From contig CASEDN010000158.1 in assembly GCA_949286645.1 (NCBI GenBank), positions 1 through 13,191 on the forward strand: a stretch of DNA of 13,191 bases, written 5' to 3'. This DNA comes from an uncultured bacterium (lineage in GTDB: Bacteria > Bacillota_I > Bacilli_A > RF39 > UBA660). Every line of letters begins with the position of its first letter. Position 1 is the stretch's first letter. Positions 1 to 5,663 of the stretch are shown here, piece after piece. Below the pieces are notes generated by a model. The model had not been told where the DNA came from, ran no database searches, and saw only the letters and a program-made list of their open reading frames with translations. A program made the position numbers and the translations under genes.

Positions 1-9
1 GAGGAGACT

Positions 10-438
10 ATGAGAATAATTGTAAAGACAAAAGAAAAAATCAGATTAAATAGATTTTTAGAATGGCTTTTGTATTTTGTGAGTTATTCATTAGTCTTCT
101 TTTTAGTTTCCTTTGGTTTTGAAACATTTTATATAGATCCAACACATCCTGTATTATTTTCTATACTTGCATCATTTATAATTTATATTTTAAATCAAAC
201 AGTTAAACCTTTGTTAGTTAGATTAACAATACCAGTAACAGGTTTAACTTTGGGTCTTTTTTATCCTTTTATAAATCTATTTATCTTAAAACTTGCAGAT
301 TGGATACTTGGTAAGTACTTTAATCTTCTAGATTTTTGGGTGGCTCTTGCTATTTCAATATTAATTTCAGTATCGAATGTTTTAATAGAAGAATTTGTTA
401 TTAAACCTATTATAAGAAGGGTTAAATATCATGGATAG
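10..438 (+). CDS. YvlD-like / phage holin family 4 membrane protein
   Basis: Small integral membrane protein of 142 residues. After a basic N-terminus (residues 1-15) there are about four hydrophobic segments, at roughly 18-38, 45-62, 72-96 and 105-127. The block around residues 60-90, with L-N-Q-T-V-K-P followed by the T-I-P-V-T-G-L-T-L-G-L-F-Y run, matches the YvlD / phage_holin_4_2 family pattern (LN..I+P+L..LT.P...LTLGLF). Its biochemical function is not established; B. subtilis YvlD belongs to an envelope-stress operon next to hprK-lgt, which fits this position. The stop overlaps the lgt start by 8 nt, suggesting translational coupling. GAGGAG at 1-6 is only 3 nt from this ATG and the frame is open to the window edge, so the true start could lie upstream. 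Confidence 0.75.
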   Translation: MRIIVKTKEKIRLNRFLEWLLYFVSYSLVFFLVSFGFETFYIDPTHPVLFSILASFIIYILNQTVKPLLVRLTIPVTGLTLGLFYPFINLFILKLADWILGKYFNLLDFWVALAISILISVSNVLIEEFVIKPIIRRVKYHG

Positions 439-1225
439 AGTATTTTTAGATTTAGGATTTATAAAAATATATTATTATTCTATCTTTATTCTTTTAGGGG
501 TAATAGTAGGTGGAGTTTGTGTCTTTTTAGAGCTTAGGAAAGAAAAGATTAATAAAGATGAACTCTTTGATGTGTTTTTCTATACAATTATCTTTGCTTT
601 TTTAGGAGCGAGACTTTATTATGTTTTATTTAATCTACCATATTACTTGTCTAATCCTATAGAAATACTTTATATATGGCATGGAGGACTTGCCATTCAT
701 GGAGGAATATTAGGAGGCCTTTTATATCTTTGGTATTATAGTAGAAAACATAAATTAAATCTTTTAAAACTTTTAGATATACTAGTAGTAGGTCTTATTA
801 TTGGACAAGCGATAGGTAGATGGGGGAATTTCTTTAATAGTGAAGCGTATGGTTATGTTACATCTTATGGCTATTTAAAGAGTTTATATATACCGGAATT
901 TATTATTAGAGGTATGTATATTAATGGAGATTACTATATGCCAACATTCTTCTTTGAGTCTGTTTGGAATGTTATTGGCTTTATAATACTTTTATTAATT
1001 AGAAAGTTTTATAAGAATTTAAGAACAGGACAACTTATGGGATTTTATATGATGTGGTATTCTTTTATTAGGTTTATAATAGAAGGTATGAGACTTGATA
1101 GTTTAATGTTAGGTCCTATTAGAGTGGCTCAACTTGTATCTGTAGTCTTGTTTGTTGTTGGAGTTTACTTTGTCTTTTTGAGGAAGAATAAGAAGTTGTA
1201 TAGAGAGGATGTGCTTTATGAATAA
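431..1225 (+). CDS. lgt: prolipoprotein diacylglyceryl transferase
   Basis: Transfers a diacylglyceryl group from phosphatidylglycerol to the lipobox Cys of prolipoproteins, at the cytoplasmic membrane. The 264-residue length is typical and there are about seven hydrophobic segments. The Lgt signature is clear: G-R-W-G-N-F-F-N-S-E at residues 129-138 (R130 and E138 correspond to E. coli R143 and E151). W-H-G-G-L-A-I-H-G-G at 83-92 carries H90, equivalent to the essential E. coli H103. The C-terminal region has R-T-G-Q, then R-F-I-I-E-G-M-R-L-D-S-L and A-Q, as is usual. The start overlaps the upstream gene by 8 nt, with a purine-rich AAGAAGGG about 9 nt ahead. It is followed directly by trxB, with the SD of trxB inside the lgt 3' end. 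Confidence 0.97.
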   Translation: MDRVFLDLGFIKIYYYSIFILLGVIVGGVCVFLELRKEKINKDELFDVFFYTIIFAFLGARLYYVLFNLPYYLSNPIEILYIWHGGLAIHGGILGGLLYLWYYSRKHKLNLLKLLDILVVGLIIGQAIGRWGNFFNSEAYGYVTSYGYLKSLYIPEFIIRGMYINGDYYMPTFFFESVWNVIGFIILLLIRKFYKNLRTGQLMGFYMMWYSFIRFIIEGMRLDSLMLGPIRVAQLVSVVLFVVGVYFVFLRKNKKLYREDVLYE

Positions 1226-2096
1226 TAAATATAAAGTTGTTATTATAGGTTGTGGTGTTGCAGGTATGACTGCTGCCCTTTATTTAAATAGAGCAGGGAT
1301 AGACTGTATTATTTTAGAAAAGTCTATGCCTGGAGGACAGATTGTAGATAATGGTAATATTATGAATTTTCCGTCATATGCGTCTATTAGTGGAAGTGAC
1401 TTAGCTTTAAAAATGTTAAAACAGATTACTGATTTAGGGGTTCCTGTTAAATATGAAGAAGTTAAAGAGATAAAAGTAGATAAAGAGAAAAAGGTTATTA
1501 CTAGTAAAGATGAATATATCTGTGACTATGTTATAATTGCTACTGGTCGTAAACCTAAACTACTTGGAGTTAAAGGAGAAGAAGAACTTAGGACTAAGGG
1601 AATAAGTTATTGTGCTGTTTGTGATGGGTCTTTATATAAGAATAAAGATGTTGTAGTAGTAGGGGCAAGTGACGCTGCTTTTGAAGGGGCAATATATTTA
1701 AGTAAGTTAGCTTTGTCTGTTACTGTTTTATATCGTAATGAATTTAGAGCGAAAGCTTATTTACAAGATATGATTAAGAAAATAGATAATATTTCTTTTG
1801 TAAAAGGAGAAGTAGAAAGTTTTAGTAAAGATGATAGAATTACTATTAAGACAAAGAATGGTAATGATATAATTACTGATGGAGTATTTATATATATAGG
1901 ACAGATTCCTAATGCTAACTTTTTAGAACCTTTAAATATTTTAGATGATAGAGGCTATATTAAGACAGATGATAATTTAATGACTTCTATAGATGGAGTT
2001 TATGCAGTAGGTGATGCCTTAAATAAGTATGATTACCAAATAGTTATCGCAATGGGTGAGGCTGCTCGTGTTGCTTTAGAGATTTCAAGGAGATGA
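1218..2096 (+). CDS. trxB: thioredoxin-disulfide reductase-like flavoprotein with degenerate NADPH site
   Basis: FAD-dependent low-Mr thioredoxin reductase family, which passes electrons to thioredoxin through a redox-active CxxC. Start ATG 1218 is preferred to ATG 1209, because GAGAGGA (1203-1209) lies 8 nt before 1218 but overlaps 1209; the protein is then 292 residues. It shows the FAD GxGxxG (G11-C-G-V-A-G16), a G-G-Q-I block, the A-T-G-R hinge, the catalytic C132-A-V-C135-D-G, and the C-terminal G-V-Y-A-V-G-D FAD motif. In the NADPH domain the usual GGGDSA is G149-A-S-D-A-A154. The 2'-phosphate motif HRRxxxR is reduced to Y172-R-N-E-F-R177, one residue shorter and lacking the second Arg. 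The C-terminal Arg-Gln pair reads Tyr-Gln. Family assignment is firm; NADPH use and thioredoxin as substrate are not guaranteed. The stop overlaps the first possible yvcK start. Confidence 0.88.
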   Translation: MNNKYKVVIIGCGVAGMTAALYLNRAGIDCIILEKSMPGGQIVDNGNIMNFPSYASISGSDLALKMLKQITDLGVPVKYEEVKEIKVDKEKKVITSKDEYICDYVIIATGRKPKLLGVKGEEELRTKGISYCAVCDGSLYKNKDVVVVGASDAAFEGAIYLSKLALSVTVLYRNEFRAKAYLQDMIKKIDNISFVKGEVESFSKDDRITIKTKNGNDIITDGVFIYIGQIPNANFLEPLNILDDRGYIKTDDNLMTSIDGVYAVGDALNKYDYQIVIAMGEAARVALEISRR

Positions 2097-2101
2097 GTGA
2101 T

Positions 2102-3055
2102 GTGAATAATAAAAAGATCGTAGTTTTTGGAGGAGGAACAGGGCTTTCTTATTTACTTAAAGGACTTAAAGACTTTCCTTTAGATATAACAGCAGTTATA
2201 ACTGTTTCAGATGATGGGAGAAGTACTGGTAAATTAAGAGAAGAGTTTCATGCTCCTGCTGTTGGGGATATTAGAAAAGTACTTAGTAGTTTGTCTTCTA
2301 CAAGTGATAATATTAAAAATATGTTAGAGTATCGCTTTGATACTACAAGTGATTTAGATGGACATGCTTTAGGTAATTTAATACTTATATCTCTTTTAAA
2401 TATTACTGGCAGTTTAAAAGAATCTATTAATGAACTTTGTACACTTTTAGATATTAAAAATAAAGTGTTACCATTAACAGAAGATGCTAATGTAACACTT
2501 ATGGCAGAGATGACTGATGGTAGTGTTATAGAAGGAGAAGCTTCTATTACTAAGAGCGATAAAAAAGTAAAGAGACTTTTTTATAAAGAACAACCTGAAG
2601 TATTAGATGAGGTAAAGGTTGCTATTAAAGAGGCTGACTTAATCATTTTTAGTATGGGAAGTCTTTATACTAGTATATTTCCTCATATTATTAGTGATGA
2701 TATAAGAGAAGCTTTAGATGAGGTTAAGACTCCTATTATGTATCTATGTAATATAGTAACACAGCCAGGAGAGACTGATGACTTTACTGTAAGTGATCAT
2801 GTTAAACTTATTAATAGTTATTTAGGTAAACATAAGCTTGATGCAGTTATAGCATCAAATTCTAAAATAAGTGATGCGATGGCTTTGAGGTATGCTAATG
2901 AAGAACAGAAAGATCCTGTTAAGATAGATTATCCTGTTTTATCTAAATTAGATACAGAATTTATTGAAGCGGACCTTTTAACTATTGCTGATAATACTTT
3001 GAAACATCATAGTCAAAAACTTAGTGCTTTAATATTCTCATACTTGATGAAATAA
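2102..3055 (+). CDS. yvcK: YvcK/CofD-like gluconeogenesis factor
   Basis: Putative UDP-sugar-binding protein of the CofD-like (2-phospho-L-lactate transferase fold) family, needed in B. subtilis for growth on gluconeogenic carbon sources and for normal shape. The GTG start at 2102 is preferred: AAGGAG at 2087-2092 sits 9 nt upstream of it, while the in-frame ATG at 2093 directly abuts that SD. From GTG the protein is 317 residues and begins M-N-N-K-K-I-V-V-F-G-G-G-T-G-L-S. Further family blocks are V-S-D-D-G-R-S-T-G-K-L-R, P-A-V-G-D-I-R-K, G-H-A-L-G-N-L, G-S-L-Y-T-S-I-F-P and the T-Q-P-G-E-T-D...S-D-H-V motif. It lies between trxB and whiA, as in many Firmicutes, but without rapZ before it. 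Confidence 0.95.
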   Translation: MNNKKIVVFGGGTGLSYLLKGLKDFPLDITAVITVSDDGRSTGKLREEFHAPAVGDIRKVLSSLSSTSDNIKNMLEYRFDTTSDLDGHALGNLILISLLNITGSLKESINELCTLLDIKNKVLPLTEDANVTLMAEMTDGSVIEGEASITKSDKKVKRLFYKEQPEVLDEVKVAIKEADLIIFSMGSLYTSIFPHIISDDIREALDEVKTPIMYLCNIVTQPGETDDFTVSDHVKLINSYLGKHKLDAVIASNSKISDAMALRYANEEQKDPVKIDYPVLSKLDTEFIEADLLTIADNTLKHHSQKLSALIFSYLMK

Positions 3056-3066
3056 GGGGGAGCTTT

Positions 3067-3978
3067 ATGTCTTTTACAGGTACTGTTAAAAATGAAATAA
3101 CAACATTAAAACTAACTGAAACTGCTAAAATAGCTTTAATTTCAGGTTTTTTTCGTAATAATTACCAACTAATAAAAGATTCTATTGCTATTAGTAGTGA
3201 AAATGATAGTGTTATAAATTATTTAAAAGATTTACTTGATAGTTATGAAGAGATATCTTATGAAGAAGAGCTTTTAGATAATAATAATTTTAGTAAAAAT
3301 AAGCTTAAAGCTTTGGTTATTACTAAAGGAGATACTTTTATTAGAGAAAATTTTTGTATTGATAGTGAAATTGTTCCTAGTTATTTAGTAGAACTAGATG
3401 ATGAAATTAGAGGTTATTTAAGAGGTGTTTTTTTAAGTAGTGGGAGTATTAATGATCCAAAGACTAGTAGATATCATTTAGAGTTTTTAATAGAGAAAGG
3501 GGAAGAAGCAGTTTTTGTTCAGAAACTTCTTAATACTTATTCATTAAATGCAAAACTATTAAGTCGTGATAAAGGATTTATGTTATACATTAAAGAAGCT
3601 GATAAGATAAGTGATTTTTTAAAGATAATCGGTTGTAGTAAAGCAGTACTATATTATGAAGAAATAAGGGTTTATAGAGATGCTAAAAATAAAACTAATC
3701 GTCTTAATAATTGTGAACAAGCTAATATGGATAGAGTTTTAGAGACAGCGATGGAACAATTAAACTATATAAAAGTACTTGAAGATAATATGGGAGTTGA
3801 GTTACTTGATGATAAGACTAAAGAGGCTTTAGAGTTTCGTAAGAAGTATCAAGAAGCTTCACTTAAAGAACTTAGTGAGATTATTAGTTTAGAAACTGGT
3901 AAGAAAATTACTAAGTCAGGACTTAATCATAGATTTAGAAAGATTAAAGAGTTGGCACTTAAATTCTTAAATAATTAA
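3067..3978 (+). CDS. whiA: WhiA-type DNA-binding protein
   Basis: WhiA family protein of 303 residues: an N-terminal domain related to LAGLIDADG homing endonucleases but without nuclease function, and a C-terminal helix-turn-helix. It is a sporulation regulator in actinomycetes and affects division and chromosome segregation in B. subtilis. The N-terminus M-S-F-T-G-T-V-K-N-E-I is typical. The LAGLIDADG-like core is R-G-Y-L-R-G-V-F-L-S-S-G-S-I-N-D-P at about 117-133. The C-terminal block L-S-E-I-I, then K-S-G-L-N-H-R-F-R-K-I-K-E-L at about 284-297, is the conserved HTH. A strong SD (AGGGGGAG, 3055-3062) lies 4 nt before ATG, and only 11 nt separate it from the yvcK stop. It is the last gene of this run; the next gene is convergent and ends 18 nt away, with no clear terminator hairpin between them. 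Confidence 0.95.
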   Translation: MSFTGTVKNEITTLKLTETAKIALISGFFRNNYQLIKDSIAISSENDSVINYLKDLLDSYEEISYEEELLDNNNFSKNKLKALVITKGDTFIRENFCIDSEIVPSYLVELDDEIRGYLRGVFLSSGSINDPKTSRYHLEFLIEKGEEAVFVQKLLNTYSLNAKLLSRDKGFMLYIKEADKISDFLKIIGCSKAVLYYEEIRVYRDAKNKTNRLNNCEQANMDRVLETAMEQLNYIKVLEDNMGVELLDDKTKEALEFRKKYQEASLKELSEIISLETGKKITKSGLNHRFRKIKELALKFLNN

Positions 3979-3996
3979 ATATAATGTATAAGAATA

Positions 3997-4248
3997 CTAT
4001 TTAGCTATTTTAGATGAGCTTCTTTTATATACTTTTTTAGTATCAGTTCTACCTACAACATAGTCTATTGATGCATTATAAAAGTTTACTATATAAAGTA
4101 ATTTATAAGTAGTAGGGCGTCTTACACCAGTTTCAAAGCTAGAGTAAGTTGTTTGAAAAAATCCTATTTTATCACTTAGCCTGTCTTGCGTTAAGTGATT
4201 TTCTTTTCTAAGTTCTAATAGCCTTTCACATATCTTCTTGTAGTCAAT
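3997..4248 (-). pseudogene. second XRE helix-turn-helix domain in the +1 frame, without a usual start codon
   Basis: Reading the minus strand from ATT 4248-4246 gives 83 open codons to TAG at 3999-3997. They begin I-D-Y-K-K-I-C-E-R-L-L-E-L-R-K and continue N-H-L-T-Q-D-R-L-S-D-K-I-G, Q-T-T-Y-S-S-F-E-T-G and F-Y-N-A-S-I-D-Y-V-V-G, which is an unmistakable XRE domain with a basic tail. There is no ATG, GTG or TTG before the domain, and a TAA lies directly before the ATT. The ATT overlaps the TGA of the upstream HTH gene. Removing one A from TTAAATTGAC (minus strand, around 4252-4243) would join the two into a single protein of about 158 residues reading E-K-L-I-D-Y-K-K. Explanations are a +1 frameshift (programmed or decay), a rare coupled ATT start, or an assembly error. 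No convincing SD is seen before it. Confidence 0.75.
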
Positions 4249-4474
4249 TTAATTTTTCACTATGTTCTATCTTGTTAGAGATTCCTAATAGATAATCTAA
4301 GTTAACATCATAATAATTTGCTAGTATATTAACTTTCTCTAAAGGTATATCATTAGAACATTTTTCCCATTTAGAGTAGGTGTTTTCTTTTACATTTAAT
4401 ATTTTTGCAATATCTTTCTGTTTTAAATTATTGTTGTGCCGAAGCATTGCCATTTTATTTCCTAATTCTTTCAA
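4244..4474 (-). CDS. XRE-family helix-turn-helix regulator, first HTH domain
   Basis: A 76-residue Cro/C1-type DNA-binding protein. Residues about 4-62 form the HTH: L-R-H-N-N-N-L-K-Q-K-D-I-A-K-I-L-N-V (helices 1-2), then K-E-N-T-Y-S-K-W-E (recognition helix), and the family-typical ending Y-Y-D-V-N-L-D-Y-L-L-G. The start is TTG at 4474-4472, supported by GGAG (minus strand, 4484-4481) 6 nt upstream; no ATG gives a full domain. Immediately after its TGA a second, complete XRE domain continues in the +1 frame (see 3997-4248), so this may be the first half of a two-HTH regulator. Target unknown; the divergent DUF3006 gene and its own promoter are the obvious candidates (inference). A tentative minus-strand -10 TACAAT lies at 4496-4491, with a poor -35. 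Confidence 0.8.
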   Translation of the reverse strand: MKELGNKMAMLRHNNNLKQKDIAKILNVKENTYSKWEKCSNDIPLEKVNILANYYDVNLDYLLGISNKIEHSEKLN

Positions 4475-4710
4475 TTTAATCTCCAGTTTTATTGTAAGTA
4501 TGAAAAGTTAATACTTGAACGTAATCGGACTTTATGTGCTAAAAAAGTGAAAAAGTTGTAATTTTGGAAAGGTAAATATTTTTGGATATAGATATTTTAT
4601 TTTCCTATAGGGAATTTTTAAATTTGCTTATAAAAATACTTTGAATTTTGAAGAATCGTAATTTTTCAAAGATTTCCTTTTCTGTTATAGTGTCTTTAGA
4701 AAGAGATATT
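4475..4710. other. AT-rich divergent intergenic region
   Basis: Spacer of about 240 nt between the minus-strand XRE gene and the plus-strand DUF3006 gene. I see no gene in it. It contains a 7-bp inverted repeat CTTTGAA (4639-4645) / TTCAAAG (4665-4671), the palindrome CCTATAGG near 4611, and a tentative plus-strand promoter at its right end. These could serve as operator sites for the adjacent XRE protein, but nothing in the sequence proves it. Confidence 0.5.
4663..4691 (+). promoter_or_regulatory. putative sigma-A promoter for the leader ORF and DUF3006 gene
   Basis: TTTTCA (4663-4668), a 17-nt spacer, then TATAGT (4686-4691). The -35 matches consensus at four of six positions and overlaps one arm of the CTTTGAA/TTCAAAG inverted repeat, which would suit repression. 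Tentative. Confidence 0.35.
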
Positions 4711-4764
4711 ATGAGAAAGGAGGAACTTTTATATTTAGTGAATATGTTAAACCTATGGAAGTAA
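4711..4764 (+). CDS. possible 17-codon leader ORF overlapping the DUF3006 start
   Basis: ATG 4711 opens a frame M-R-K-E-E-L-L-Y-L-V-N-M-L-N-L-W-K ending in TAA 4762-4764, preceded by the purine-rich AGAAAGAGA a few bases upstream. It overlaps the ATG of the DUF3006 gene (4755) in another frame, so ribosomes finishing it would stop next to that ATG, which has no SD of its own close by. The perfect AAAGGAGG at 4716-4723 lies inside this leader. Whether it is translated cannot be decided from sequence; a chance ORF is quite possible. Confidence 0.3.
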   Translation: MRKEELLYLVNMLNLWK

Positions 4765-4973
4765 TTGTTGATAGAATAGAGAATAATTTAGTAGTGGTTG
4801 AACTAGATAAAGGAAAAGTTATGACTTATAAAATAGATAAACTTCCTGCTGTTAAAGAAGGGGATGTTCTAGAAATTAATAGTGATACTAAAGAAGTTTT
4901 TGTTAATAAAAAGAAAACGAAAGAACGTAAGAAGAAAATAAAAAAACTAATGGATAAAGTTTTTACTGATTAA
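4755..4973 (+). CDS. DUF3006 domain protein
   Basis: A 72-residue protein. Residues 1-52 match the DUF3006 pattern: start M-E-V-I-V-D-R-I-E, then V-V-V-E-L-D-K-G-K, then K-E-G-D-V-L-E-I. A very basic tail follows (K-K-K-T-K-E-R-K-K-K-I-K-K, about 52-64). Function is unknown; related small proteins are often beside ComEC-like metallo-hydrolases, but none is here. Start choice is odd: the strong AAAGGAGG (4716-4723) is 31 nt upstream of ATG 4755. The only in-frame codon at normal spacing from it is ATA 4731, which would add eight residues. ATG 4755 fits the family N-terminus best and may depend on coupling to the leader ORF. The stop overlaps the clpP stop by 4 bp on the other strand. Confidence 0.75.
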   Translation: MEVIVDRIENNLVVVELDKGKVMTYKIDKLPAVKEGDVLEINSDTKEVFVNKKKTKERKKKIKKLMDKVFTD

Positions 4974-5539
4974 AGAACTTTATCTATTAGTCCATACTCT
5001 TTAGCTTCCTTAGATTCTAAGAAATAATCTCTTTCTGTATCTTGTTCTATTTTTTCTAATTTTTGTTTAGTGTTTAAAGCTAGTATTTTGTTTAGCTTTT
5101 TTTTAGTTTTAATGATATGTTCTGCTGCTATCTTAATCTCTGTCGCTTGACCTTCTGCTCCTCCTAATGGTTGATGTATCATTATTTCACTATTAGGTAG
5201 AGCATATCTTTTACCAATTTTACCACTAGATAGGAGAAAAGCTGCCATTGATGCAGATAGTCCCATACAAATAGTAGAGACATCACTCTTAATTAAATTC
5301 ATCGTATCATAGATAGCGAATCCTGCTGTTACAGAGCCACCTGGGGAATTAATATAAAGAGATATATCTTCATGATTTAGAGAATCTAGGTAGAGTAGTT
5401 CTGCAACTATTGTATTAGCAGATTCATCATTAATAGTACCACTTAATATAATTATTCTATTCTTTAATAATTTAGAAAAAATATCATAACTTCTTTCACC
5501 ATTTATTTCTTTATCTACAATCATTGGTACTAAATTCAT
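4970..5539 (-). CDS. clpP: ATP-dependent Clp protease proteolytic subunit
   Basis: Serine peptidase that forms the double-heptamer chamber working with ClpX/ClpC-type ATPases in cytoplasmic protein turnover. The start chosen is ATG 5539 (189 residues, M-N-L-V-P-M-I-V-D, matching the common ClpP start), with AGGTGA at 5549-5544 as SD. An in-frame TTG at 5566 would add nine residues but lacks support. The family features are all present: E-R-S-Y-D-I-F-S-K-L-L, the oxyanion strand Y-I-N-S-P-G-G-S-V, the nucleophile Ser in G-L-S-A-S-M-A-A, the catalytic His in M-I-H-Q-P-L-G-G, and the Asp in T-E-R-D-Y-F. Its place near yvcK-whiA is conserved in Firmicutes. I see no CtsR or CIRCE operator upstream. 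It has its own -10 and shares the promoter region with the divergent kinase gene. Confidence 0.97.
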   Translation of the reverse strand: MNLVPMIVDKEINGERSYDIFSKLLKNRIIILSGTINDESANTIVAELLYLDSLNHEDISLYINSPGGSVTAGFAIYDTMNLIKSDVSTICMGLSASMAAFLLSSGKIGKRYALPNSEIMIHQPLGGAEGQATEIKIAAEHIIKTKKKLNKILALNTKQKLEKIEQDTERDYFLESKEAKEYGLIDKVL

Positions 5540-5577
5540 ATTATCACCTAATTCTACTATATCCAAATAAACTTTAA

Positions 5578-5636
5578 ATTATACCCTACAAGATGTGGCA
5601 AAATTATTAGACTTTGCATGGTAAGTTTGGTATAAT
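5578..5636. promoter_or_regulatory. back-to-back divergent promoters for clpP (-) and the nucleoside kinase (+)
   Basis: Plus strand: TATAAT at 5631-5636 with a TG dinucleotide before it (extended -10, TGGTATAAT) and TAGACT at 5608-5613, spacer 17. Minus strand: TATAAT at 5583-5578 with a weak -35 at about 5606-5601, spacer 17. The two -10 regions form an inverted repeat ATTATACC (5578-5585) / GGTATAAT (5629-5636), and the two -35 hexamers nearly abut, so the promoters probably compete or respond together. Confidence 0.65.
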
Positions 5637-5663
5637 CATATATAGAATTAAGAGGGTGTTAAG

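Noticed and set aside
5540..5566. Longer clpP reading frame from TTG 5566
   Set aside because: No SD before it, and the ATG at 5539 has both an SD and the conserved M-N-L-V-P start.
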